Of a stretch of 15,238 bases of DNA, positions 1 through 6,753 are shown piece after piece. The translations under genes and the position numbers were made by a program. How positions within the stretch are numbered: position 1 is the first letter of the stretch; the number at the start of each line of letters is the position of its first letter. The notes under the pieces were generated by a model. That model made no database searches, was not told the DNA's origin, and saw nothing but the letters and a program-made list of their open reading frames with translations. Source of the DNA: an uncultured Erysipelotrichales bacterium (GTDB lineage: Bacteria > Bacillota_I > Bacilli_A > Erysipelotrichales > Coprobacillaceae); the NCBI GenBank assembly GCA_934754755.1, contig CAKVJS010000009.1, positions 1 to 15,238 on the forward strand, in the 5' to 3' direction.

Positions 1-250
1 TTTTTGTAATTGTATTTTCGTTAAGGGGTGCTATATCGTCTTCAGGGGATTCCAACATATGATAGTCATAATACGTTGAAGCAATAAATGGTAAATGTTT
101 TTTGATACCCAGTTGTAATGTATTTGCGGTTTGTATCATATAGATAGAGCTATATAAGACCAGTTGGATAGTAATCAAAAACAGTAGTAAAAAGCTGTAT
201 TGCACAGGGTGTTTGCGAAGTATTTGCCATCTCACTAAGATATATTTCAT
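1..250 (-). CDS. ABC-transporter-permease-like membrane protein (5' part only)
   Basis: This is the first 83 codons of a gene that runs off the left edge. Translating from the ATG at 250 gives a short basic N-terminus (MKYILVRWQILRKHP), then one strongly hydrophobic segment at about residues 18-38, then a polar region at about 48-83. A short cytoplasmic tail with Arg and Lys, one membrane segment and an extracytoplasmic domain is the usual start of FtsX/MacB-type ABC permeases, but no diagnostic motif is reached, so the family is inference. A ribosome binding site GAGAGG lies about 9 bases before the ATG. It follows the kinase gene on the same strand, but a terminator between them suggests separate transcription. 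Other membrane proteins, such as a sensor kinase, remain possible. Confidence 0.55.
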   Translation of the reverse strand, partial: MKYILVRWQILRKHPVQYSFLLLFLITIQLVLYSSIYMIQTANTLQLGIKKHLPFIASTYYDYHMLESPEDDIAPLNENTITK

Positions 251-279
251 ACCAATTATCCTCTCGGGTTTTGTTTCTA

Positions 280-285
280 ATTATA
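280..285 (-). promoter_or_regulatory. Possible -10 box for the partial membrane-protein gene
   Basis: The minus strand reads TATAAT here, about 30 bases before the ATG at 250. The hexamer 17 bases upstream (TAGAAC, 303-308) matches the -35 consensus at only three positions. A second perfect TATAAT lies at 313-318. A promoter is expected here because the preceding operon ends in a terminator, but the AT-rich sequence makes the exact site uncertain. Confidence 0.4.
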
Positions 286-350
286 GTGTAGTATATACAG
301 TGGTTCTACGCTATTATATTTATGAAATAGTAAATTATGTTTCGGCAGGA

Positions 351-387
351 AAAATAAAAAAAGAGAGAAAGGGGGCACCTCTTCTCT
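351..387 (-). terminator. Rho-independent terminator of the hydrolase-permease-kinase operon
   Basis: On the minus strand a 10-base-pair hairpin (AGAGAAGAGG / CCCTTTCTCT, one mismatch and one G-T pair, loop TGCC) occupies 387-364. It is followed by one C and then TTTTTTTATTTT. It starts about 11 bases after the stop codon of the kinase gene and closes the operon. Confidence 0.85.
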
Positions 388-398
388 AAAAATGTGAT

Positions 399-1298
399 TT
401 ATTTTGGAATGGTATCTAAAGAGCAGTGCGCTCCTTGTACTTGTACAATTTGACTGGCTACAATATTACTTATACGACAAGCGTCGATCAGTGATGTCTC
501 TTGTACTAGGCAGGCGATAAAGGCAGCTAAATGGCTATCACCAGCACCAATCGTATCGATTACAGTAACGGTAGGGGAGTCAACGCTATGAAAGGTAGTG
601 CCATCAAAGCATACGCAACCTTTATAGTTAAGGGTCACAATGACAGTACGATTTGTTTTTGTAAACAACGCCTCCAAGGCGGAGTGTATATTCGTTTGAT
701 TAGCCATATAACATATTTCTTGTTCATTGCCATGAATAATGGGATGCATAGAAAACAAAGATTGTATCACTTTTGCATCAATATATTTTATACGTGGGCA
801 AGGATCCAATATAATTTGCATATGGTTACTATATTTTTGTAACTGTTCTATGATGATTTTACCATTGGATCCTTCCAGAGAATAGCCCGAAAGATACACA
901 TAATAGTATTGATGAAAATCGATGTTTTCAAACCATCCTTCTTGCCAATATTCTTCTATACCATTAAAGGTTATAAACGTTCGTTCTCCCTTATTGTCTA
1001 CTAGTGATAGACACCATCCATTATCATCTCTTGGATCCTCAATAAGAATTTTATGTCCGGTAGATACTAGAGTATCTTTTAATAACGTTGCATGTTCACC
1101 CTGACCAATTGGGGCTAGTAAATCATAGCTAATCGAGAACTGTTGTAAAATCATAGCAATGTTATAGGCACAACCACCGACCATTGTCTCCATCATGGTA
1201 GCACTAGTATCCTCACCAGGTAAGGGGATGGTAGATACTTTCGCAATAACATCTATAAAGGCATTGCCAATCAGTAATACTTTTTTAGGATCTGCCAT
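399..1298 (-). CDS. PfkB-family carbohydrate/nucleoside kinase
   Basis: The protein has 299 residues, a normal length for the ribokinase/PfkB family, which phosphorylates sugars or nucleosides with ATP. The N-terminal signature region is present (GNAFIDVIAK at 11-20, then the glycine pair of MVGGCAYNIA at 39-48). The HGNEQEI stretch (189-195) matches the family's N-x-x-E metal/phosphate motif. The C-terminal signature DTIGAGDS (248-255) supplies the anion-hole glycines and the catalytic Asp254. The start ATG overlaps the end of the permease gene by 14 bases, with a modest AGGGA site 8 bases upstream, so it is the last gene of a coupled operon. By context the substrate is probably the sugar or nucleoside released by the hydrolase. 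It resembles E. coli YegV in context, but the specificity (ribose, nucleoside, fructose or pseudouridine) cannot be read from the sequence. No pseudouridine glycosidase gene is nearby. Confidence 0.9.
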   Translation of the reverse strand: MADPKKVLLIGNAFIDVIAKVSTIPLPGEDTSATMMETMVGGCAYNIAMILQQFSISYDLLAPIGQGEHATLLKDTLVSTGHKILIEDPRDDNGWCLSLVDNKGERTFITFNGIEEYWQEGWFENIDFHQYYYVYLSGYSLEGSNGKIIIEQLQKYSNHMQIILDPCPRIKYIDAKVIQSLFSMHPIIHGNEQEICYMANQTNIHSALEALFTKTNRTVIVTLNYKGCVCFDGTTFHSVDSPTVTVIDTIGAGDSHLAAFIACLVQETSLIDACRISNIVASQIVQVQGAHCSLDTIPK

Positions 1299-2610
1299 TT
1301 TGTTTCCCTACGCCCTTCTTTTGTATTGATATATAATAAAACAAGCCACTAATGATAAAGGTCAAGGGAATGTAATAGATAGAAGATATATAATGCATAG
1401 TAATCAAACTAGTACCTACTCCCAGCACCCAACCGATAACGCCTCCCCATTGCACCGAAATCTTTGTTGATAGGGTACTAAGGGGATACCCAGTATTTTT
1501 ACGTAGACATGTATAATCGGTTAGATAAATCGCAAACCATGCGGAAAATCCAATACTTAGATAACTTAGAAAGGTTTGGAAATCACCTAGAAAATCATTG
1601 GAGATCAGTAGTATATAAAGCGGGATCAAAGTAATTAAAAGGGCGTGAAGGATCACAGAGGTAACATTTGAAATACGTAACTGGAAGGAGTCTAATGTTA
1701 GTCGTGATGATGTTAACCCTAGAAAGCACATGGGAATAAGACCGCCTAAAGCAGCTAATAAATATAGAATTGTCATCCATTGGGGAAGCGCTTGTCCAAT
1801 TAATGCAATAGGGTTATCACTATTAGCTAAATCGGTCATATGTGAGGCTAACAAAACACCCGTACTCATAATGAGAAAAAGAGGAATCCAGGCTCCAAGA
1901 GTCGTATAAAAAATGATCGATTGAGATCGGCTATCTCTTCGTTGATAGCGACTATAATCAGAGGCAGCCTTGGTCCAAGTAAGGCCAGTACCAATAATAA
2001 CAAACATTAGGGCTGGTAAAAAGTTGGATATAAAGGAAGTGGGCTTCCATTGCAATACTGTATGCCATGACGTATTCGGGATTAAAAAGGCCAGGACAAA
2101 TATGGTTAAGCTTCCAAATACATAGGTAAAAAAGGATTGTACTTTAACGAGTGTTTCCTGGCTAAAGGTAACGGATAATAAGACAAATCCCGCAAATAAA
2201 AACCAAGCAATGAGTTTCGTATAAAACGTTGTTGCAATAGAAAAATTATTAAATATAGATAATATAACGAGGCTTCCAGTAGTAATGTTTATCGATAGCC
2301 ACCCCATTTGACCTAGCCAACCAACGAGTGCTGGAATATAGTTCCCTTTCCAACCAAAAGAAGCACGCGATGTAATAAAGGTAGCAGCTCCACTATCACG
2401 ACCAGATAAACTTCCATAAGCAACTGGAATAAAGGATAATGGACCAAGGGCACATACAAGAATCGATTGTAAAAAACTAAGTTTATAATTTACTATAATA
2501 GCTCCATACACAATGCCTAAAATACCAATATTTGCGGAAAACCAAATAAAAAACAAATCACGGGGAGTAGCTTTTTTTTCGGTATCATCTAATATATGTT
2601 TTTCCATCAT
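1285..2610 (-). CDS. NCS1-family permease (cytosine/purine/uracil/nucleoside type)
   Basis: This is an integral membrane protein of 441 residues with about 12 hydrophobic segments, the usual size for nucleobase:cation symporter-1 carriers such as CodB. The family hallmark between TM2 and TM3 is clear at 70-90: a GRDSGAATF stretch followed by SRASFGWKGN. A charged cytoplasmic N-terminus precedes TM1 (DLFFIWFSANIGI). Known members carry cytosine, uracil, allantoin, hydantoin, thiamine or nucleosides, so the cargo is open; the neighbouring hydrolase and kinase favour a nucleoside or another N-glycoside. Two Met codons lie in tandem at the start. The first overlaps the stop codon of the hydrolase gene (TAATG). 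The AAGGAG site is 4 bases from the first ATG and 7 from the second, so initiation at 2607 may dominate. Transcription comes from the promoter at 3631-3659. Confidence 0.9.
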   Translation of the reverse strand: MMEKHILDDTEKKATPRDLFFIWFSANIGILGIVYGAIIVNYKLSFLQSILVCALGPLSFIPVAYGSLSGRDSGAATFITSRASFGWKGNYIPALVGWLGQMGWLSINITTGSLVILSIFNNFSIATTFYTKLIAWFLFAGFVLLSVTFSQETLVKVQSFFTYVFGSLTIFVLAFLIPNTSWHTVLQWKPTSFISNFLPALMFVIIGTGLTWTKAASDYSRYQRRDSRSQSIIFYTTLGAWIPLFLIMSTGVLLASHMTDLANSDNPIALIGQALPQWMTILYLLAALGGLIPMCFLGLTSSRLTLDSFQLRISNVTSVILHALLITLIPLYILLISNDFLGDFQTFLSYLSIGFSAWFAIYLTDYTCLRKNTGYPLSTLSTKISVQWGGVIGWVLGVGTSLITMHYISSIYYIPLTFIISGLFYYISIQKKGVGKQNGRS

Positions 2611-3602
2611 TAGGCTCCTTTCGTACGCTGTGCTTGGATTATTTTCGCATAGTCGAAGAGATTGGTATCATTAGCTTGTTCAATCATTGAAATCCAATCC
2701 TTATGTATGGATTGAAAGCCATATTTGGCACCTGACAAAGCGCCAGCCATAGCACCAATGGTATCTGTGTCACCACCGATATTGGCACAAATAGTTGCAC
2801 AGTGATTGGGATCTTTCGCATAGTAGGCAATAGCTATAGCAGTAGGTAGTGATTCACTAAGCAGTGTACCACAGCCAATGACATCGTATAATTTTTGCAT
2901 AAAGACAGCTTCTTGCTTTTCGTACTTTTTTGCATAAGTAATGGCTAGTAATAAGCGCTCCTTTGGGGAGGCACTGAAAGTAGCTGCTCCTCTAGTTTTG
3001 GCTTTTTCATAGAGGGCACAAGATTTTTCAATGATCGTATCCCAAGGGGCATCCTCCAATGCTAGACAAACGGCGTATGCCAACATGGCAGCTCCCCCAA
3101 CCGCAACATCACTAGCATGGGTTACACTTGTAATTTCGTGCACTTGCGAAATTAATTGTTCTTGTTGGTTACTATAAAAAAGAGCTCCTACCGGGCCAAT
3201 TCGCATTGCTGCTCCATTGGTCAGTGCTTTACTAGTAATAGCAGAGGGATCCTTGTTTTCTTGTAAAAGGGATAGGGCTGCCTTAGAACTAGGACCTAGT
3301 ATATTTCTTTCAAAGGCTTGCATGGTATGCGCCCAGGCTAGTAAATTTCGACCGATGATTTGTTTTGATACAATAAAATCGTTTTGTTGTAAACTGTCGA
3401 TGATGACTAACGCTTGGGCAGTATCATCGGTAAATTGCCCTTTTTTAAAATAACAAGCGGCTGTGTTTTCTTTGGGACCATCCAGAAATTGATCAATATA
3501 ACCAAAATATGATTGAATTTTATCTTTCCCCCATAGTTCTGCTGGCATTCCTAGTGCATCACCAATTGCCATGCCATATAACATACCTAAAATAGAATCC
3601 AT
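2610..3602 (-). CDS. ADP-ribosylglycohydrolase-family protein (DraG/ARH-like)
   Basis: This 330-residue, mainly helical hydrolase belongs to the family that breaks N- or O-glycosidic bonds of ADP-ribose conjugates and related ribosides, using two Mg ions. The N-terminus has the family start LGMLYGMAIGDALG (5-18). The first metal motif is GQFTDDT (55-61), the middle carries TNGAAMRIGPVG (128-139), and the second metal motif is GGDTDT (276-281) followed by IGAMAGALSGAKYG. All metal-binding Asp residues appear intact, so it should be active. AAGGAG lies 9 bases before the ATG. It is the first gene of the operon, with a strong promoter upstream. The permease and kinase downstream suggest catabolism of an imported riboside (as with E. 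coli YegU) rather than reversal of protein ADP-ribosylation. No ADP-ribosyltransferase partner (such as DraT) is in the window. Confidence 0.9.
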   Translation of the reverse strand: MDSILGMLYGMAIGDALGMPAELWGKDKIQSYFGYIDQFLDGPKENTAACYFKKGQFTDDTAQALVIIDSLQQNDFIVSKQIIGRNLLAWAHTMQAFERNILGPSSKAALSLLQENKDPSAITSKALTNGAAMRIGPVGALFYSNQQEQLISQVHEITSVTHASDVAVGGAAMLAYAVCLALEDAPWDTIIEKSCALYEKAKTRGAATFSASPKERLLLAITYAKKYEKQEAVFMQKLYDVIGCGTLLSESLPTAIAIAYYAKDPNHCATICANIGGDTDTIGAMAGALSGAKYGFQSIHKDWISMIEQANDTNLFDYAKIIQAQRTKGA

Positions 3603-3630
3603 TGTTGTTCTCCTTATTGTGATTTATTTT

Positions 3631-3659
3631 ATTATAGGATAGAAGCCATATATTGTCTA
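3631..3659 (-). promoter_or_regulatory. Sigma-A-type promoter of the hydrolase operon
   Basis: The minus strand has TAGACA at 3659-3654 (five of six consensus bases), a 17-base spacer and a perfect TATAAT at 3636-3631. Transcription should begin near 3624, giving a leader of about 20 bases that contains the AAGGAG site. It lies between the upstream terminator and the first gene of the operon. No clear operator dyad is seen. Confidence 0.75.
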
Positions 3660-3671
3660 TAATGGATCTAT

Positions 3672-3693
3672 AAAAAAACCCCTAAAATAGGGG
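3672..3693 (-). terminator. Rho-independent terminator after the O-antigen-ligase-like gene
   Basis: The minus strand reads CCCCTA-TTT-TAGGGG followed directly by seven T. It begins 3 bases after the TGA stop of the O-antigen-ligase-like gene and separates it from the promoter of the next operon. Confidence 0.9.
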
Positions 3694-3696
3694 ATT

Positions 3697-4863
3697 TCAT
3701 TGTTTTTGATATATAGAAAAGGCTCCGGTAATAAAGACAAATAATAATCCTGTATGGGTAAAGAAAACCGTATAATCAAAGATACCATGAAGTAAGGTAA
3801 TAACCACACATCCAGTAATAAAAGCTACTAGCGTCTGGTTCTTCTTTTGGCGAAACAATTGATATAACTGTTTTATATTGTTAGCTATGTACGGTAATAT
3901 AAGGGCGACACCAAGGATACCGAAACTTAACAGCGGATCTAGATAGATACTGTGGGCATGTTGGGTTGGATGACCACCATATTGTTGAAAGATCATCTGA
4001 TAGGTCATGGGTCCTCTACCAAGCCAGGGACTATCCTTCCATGCATGGAAAGCGGCTTTCCAAATTTTCATCCGAACGGAATAATTACTAATTAAATATT
4101 CAATTCTTGGTATTTTATTATAATTGATTACAAAATAACTAATCACAGCGATGAGTGAGAGTATAAATACACTACACCATTTATAATTTTTATTAATGAT
4201 TAGAAATAAGAAGATTCCCGCAATGACAGCTGGCCAGGCAGTTCTTGTGCCGCTTAAAAATAACACGGCTACGTTAATAAGGGTAACGAGTAAATAATAA
4301 GGAATACGTTTTTTGTTTGTTGGCATGCTTACTTTATATAGTATCATCATAAATACGAACTCAATCATCATCGCATAGTAGTTCGCGTTAAAGAACACAC
4401 TTGATATACGATATTTTCGATTGCTAAAAACCTTGATTACAAAATGATCATAATGTAATCTATGTAAAAATGTTAAATATTGGCCAAAGGCTAGTATCGC
4501 CCATATAATACTACAAAAAATAACGATATCTATCGCTTTTTGAAAAATATCCTGGGTAATAGTATGTCGGAAGTTTACTAATAAAATAAAAATAACCATC
4601 ATGTATAAACTACAAGCAATACCAAACCAATTCAAATAAAGCAAGGACAATACTAGGCTTAACAAACAAAAGACACTAACATAATGAGCTTTTTGTATAG
4701 TCTTGTAGGACTCCCTAAAACGGTGACTAGAGACAAGGTATATGGCTTCCGCCAGGGTTACTGGGACACTAATATAAATTGGAAAAGAAAGACATATAAA
4801 AGGTAGCAATAATAACCACTCTTGCAAGCTGTATTTTTGTTTTACTCGCATTATAAAATTCAT
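3697..4863 (-). CDS. O-antigen ligase/polymerase (Wzy/WaaL) family membrane protein
   Basis: The protein has 388 residues from the ATG at 4863 and is a polytopic membrane protein with about 10-12 hydrophobic segments. The Wzy_C-type region is recognisable: LFLSGTRTAW (201-210), the large extracytoplasmic loop with WLGRGPMTYQ (280-289), then HPTQHAHSIYLDPLLSFGILG-type residues with His302 and His304 just before a membrane segment. This family transfers or polymerises undecaprenyl-linked glycans at the outer face of the membrane. An open frame extends back to 4995, but that would overlap ligD. The ATG at 4863 has a good TAGGAG site 8 bases upstream, and the membrane part begins about 15 residues later, so I chose it. 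No glycosyltransferase or other glycan genes accompany it; it has its own terminator and a possible promoter. The exact polymer (teichoic, capsular or protein-linked glycan) is unknown. Confidence 0.85.
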   Translation of the reverse strand: MNFIMRVKQKYSLQEWLLLLPFICLSFPIYISVPVTLAEAIYLVSSHRFRESYKTIQKAHYVSVFCLLSLVLSLLYLNWFGIACSLYMMVIFILLVNFRHTITQDIFQKAIDIVIFCSIIWAILAFGQYLTFLHRLHYDHFVIKVFSNRKYRISSVFFNANYYAMMIEFVFMMILYKVSMPTNKKRIPYYLLVTLINVAVLFLSGTRTAWPAVIAGIFLFLIINKNYKWCSVFILSLIAVISYFVINYNKIPRIEYLISNYSVRMKIWKAAFHAWKDSPWLGRGPMTYQMIFQQYGGHPTQHAHSIYLDPLLSFGILGVALILPYIANNIKQLYQLFRQKKNQTLVAFITGCVVITLLHGIFDYTVFFTHTGLLFVFITGAFSIYQKQ

Positions 4864-4882
4864 ATGATCAACTCCTATGTTT

Positions 4883-4900
4883 GTATCATATCGTATCATA
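4883..4900. repeat. Tandem 8-base repeat in the promoter region of the O-antigen-ligase-like gene
   Basis: GTATCATA occurs twice on the plus strand (4883-4890 and 4893-4900), separated by TC, a period of ten bases or one helical turn. On the minus strand the copies coincide with a possible promoter: TTGTTT near 4913-4908, a 17-base spacer, then TATGAT at 4890-4885. A transcription factor reading the same face of the helix is possible, or it may be chance in AT-rich DNA. Confidence 0.45.
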
Positions 4901-4918
4901 CTAGGTAAAACAAGAAAA

Positions 4919-5854
4919 TCATGTTTTTTTAAGGCAAGACTTTGGGTCTTTATCATCTCTAAACCCCTTGAGCACTGGTTGTCTAAAATTCCCATCTGCC
5001 GTGTCCATTAACTGAACGATCGCAACGATGGTTGGTTCTAGCCAAACCGCCTTTTCATTGCCAGGAGGGATGGTCGCTAGGGGTGATGATGCTACTTCTT
5101 TTTTTTGCATCGAGAGGATATGTTGTTCTTTTACGCCTAAGGTAACATGACCACTGTATTGTAATTGGTTTTGACTATATTGGCCTAGGATTAAACTAAT
5201 AAATCCATCCTTTTTACGAATATAGCCAAGGACAACAAAATCATCATCGATTGTATTTTTAAATTTAATCCAATCCTTTGTACGCTTACCGAAATGGTAT
5301 AAAGAATCTTTTTTCTTTGCAATGACACCTTCTAATCCTTTTTCCTTTGTAATCATAAACAAAGGGATTCCCTTGTTTTCAATAACTGTAGAACATAAAA
5401 AACGGTCATTTTGTTGGATTATTACTTGTGCTAATAGATTTTTTCGTTTCCATAAAGGCCAATTTGTAATTAATGTATCTGACCAATATAAAATATCATA
5501 ACAAATAAAAGTAATCGGGTGGATGGTACTCGCTAATGAAATTTTTGTTGGATTGGTTAGTAAGGTTCGTTTTTGTAAGGCATAAAAATTTGGTAAATTA
5601 TCTTTCATAACAATAATTTCGCCATCTAATATGACCTTTGTATTCACATACGTATGGATGTTTTGTAGTTCCGGGATGATAGCTGTTAATGATTTATTAC
5701 GCTTATTACGAATTTCTGTCGTATTTCCATCTAGGTAGGCAATCGCACGAGCACCATCAAACTTTAATTCATACAAATATTGATCACTATCGAAAGGTGC
5801 ACTCTCACTCGCAATTAACATGGGCTCAATATTTTTGGCTTCAAAAATATCCAT
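4919..5854 (-). CDS. ligD: ATP-dependent DNA ligase, LigD ligase-domain type
   Basis: The enzyme seals nicks or broken ends with ATP, and in bacterial non-homologous end joining it works with Ku. Its 311 residues cover only the adenylation and OB-fold domains. Visible motifs: ELKFDGAR (29-36) with the AMP-accepting Lys31; LDGEI (77-81, motif III); FICYDIL (116-122, IIIa); EGVIAK (175-180, IV); WIKFK (195-199, V); and a C-terminal FRDDKDP stretch typical of LigD. The polymerase/primase and 3'-phosphoesterase domains of longer LigD proteins are absent. The ATG overlaps the ku stop codon by one base (TAATG), and the sequence just upstream is pyrimidine-rich (CCTCTCCTTCC) with no Shine-Dalgarno match, so translation probably depends on ribosomes finishing ku. 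Confidence 0.93.
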   Translation of the reverse strand: MDIFEAKNIEPMLIASESAPFDSDQYLYELKFDGARAIAYLDGNTTEIRNKRNKSLTAIIPELQNIHTYVNTKVILDGEIIVMKDNLPNFYALQKRTLLTNPTKISLASTIHPITFICYDILYWSDTLITNWPLWKRKNLLAQVIIQQNDRFLCSTVIENKGIPLFMITKEKGLEGVIAKKKDSLYHFGKRTKDWIKFKNTIDDDFVVLGYIRKKDGFISLILGQYSQNQLQYSGHVTLGVKEQHILSMQKKEVASSPLATIPPGNEKAVWLEPTIVAIVQLMDTADGNFRQPVLKGFRDDKDPKSCLKKT

Positions 5855-6636
5855 TAGGAAGGAGAGGATGGTGTTTCTTCATTTTTAAGAGCGAGCGTTT
5901 GGGTTAATTGATCCAGTAAACTTAAGGCGCTATTGGTAGGTGTGGCAGTATCAACATCGGGACTGACAATGCTTTGTCCTTGAATTTTAGCTTGGATTGC
6001 GAGTCGAAGCTTCTCTTGATACGTATCCGTATATTGATCGATGGTAAAATCATGCATCGATTGATCAATGAGTGATTTAGCCAATTTTAATTCATTTTTA
6101 TCAACCGGTGTTTGGTGATATGCTGGGTAGCTTGCAATTTCTTGATGATAGTATAAGACCTTTGCTATGATACCTTCGTTGGTTGCCTGCAAGGCAAGCA
6201 ATACTTCTTTGCTTACAAGAACTGTTTTAGCGATGGCTACGACTTTCTTGGAAAGCATCGCTTGGCGCAATAAGTCAAATGCCTTCTCACCACCAGCCTG
6301 AGGAATGGTATAATAATTTTTATCAAAATATATCGAATCGATATCGGATATTTTCGCAAAGTGGAGAATCTGAATCATTTTATCTGTTTTTGATTTTAAG
6401 TTTTCTAACTCTGTATTATCAAATGTCACATACTTGCCTTTTTCAAATTCATATCCTTTGATGATATCATCATTTGTTAACTCCTTTGTACAATGAGGAC
6501 AAGTTTTAACATATTTGATTCTTTCGTTTGTTTCCTTACTTAATTGATTAAAGCTAATCGATGTGCTGAGGTTTGCTTTTTGCATCGTAATGGGGATATG
6601 TAATAAACCAAAATGAATGGCGCTTTTTGTTGCCAT
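5854..6636 (-). CDS. ku: Bacterial Ku protein (non-homologous end joining)
   Basis: Ku forms a homodimeric ring that loads on double-strand DNA ends and recruits LigD. The protein has 260 residues, typical for bacterial Ku. The N-terminus fits the family (a SAIHFGLLHIPITMQKA stretch, 5-21). It is followed by the CPHC pair (46-49) and the highly typical IIKGYEFEKGKYV (58-70), and later by the YTIPQAGGEKAFDLLRQAM region. The C-terminal tail is short, low in complexity and rich in Ser, Thr and Pro, without the long Lys-rich extension of some Ku proteins. The start has AAAGGAAGTG about 8 bases upstream. ligD follows with a one-base overlap, confirming the pair. The gene is divergent from the ABC exporter. 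No convincing promoter could be fixed between 6637 and 6753. Confidence 0.94.
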   Translation of the reverse strand: MATKSAIHFGLLHIPITMQKANLSTSISFNQLSKETNERIKYVKTCPHCTKELTNDDIIKGYEFEKGKYVTFDNTELENLKSKTDKMIQILHFAKISDIDSIYFDKNYYTIPQAGGEKAFDLLRQAMLSKKVVAIAKTVLVSKEVLLALQATNEGIIAKVLYYHQEIASYPAYHQTPVDKNELKLAKSLIDQSMHDFTIDQYTDTYQEKLRLAIQAKIQGQSIVSPDVDTATPTNSALSLLDQLTQTLALKNEETPSSPS

Positions 6637-6753
6637 GTTTTCACTTCCTTTATATATATTCTTCCAAGTCCCGTATTTTCTTATACTATTTTTGAAATTT
6701 TTCTATTAGCTATTTTACCTAATTACGGGTATACTAGTTTGGAAGGTGATACA

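Noticed and set aside
4864..4995. N-terminal extension of the O-antigen-ligase-like protein to 4995
   Set aside because: It would overlap the ligD 3' end by 77 bases and has no good ribosome site, while the ATG at 4863 has TAGGAG 8 bases upstream.
6670..6729. Inverted pair CCCGTA (6670-6675) and TACGGG (6724-6729) between ku and the ABC exporter
   Set aside because: Only six bases, separated by 48, and not aligned with any convincing promoter; likely chance.
6613..6753. N-terminal extension of the first ABC subunit to 6613
   Set aside because: It overlaps the ku start region and encodes sequence unlike the family, whereas the ATG at 6754 has a strong AAGGTGAT site.
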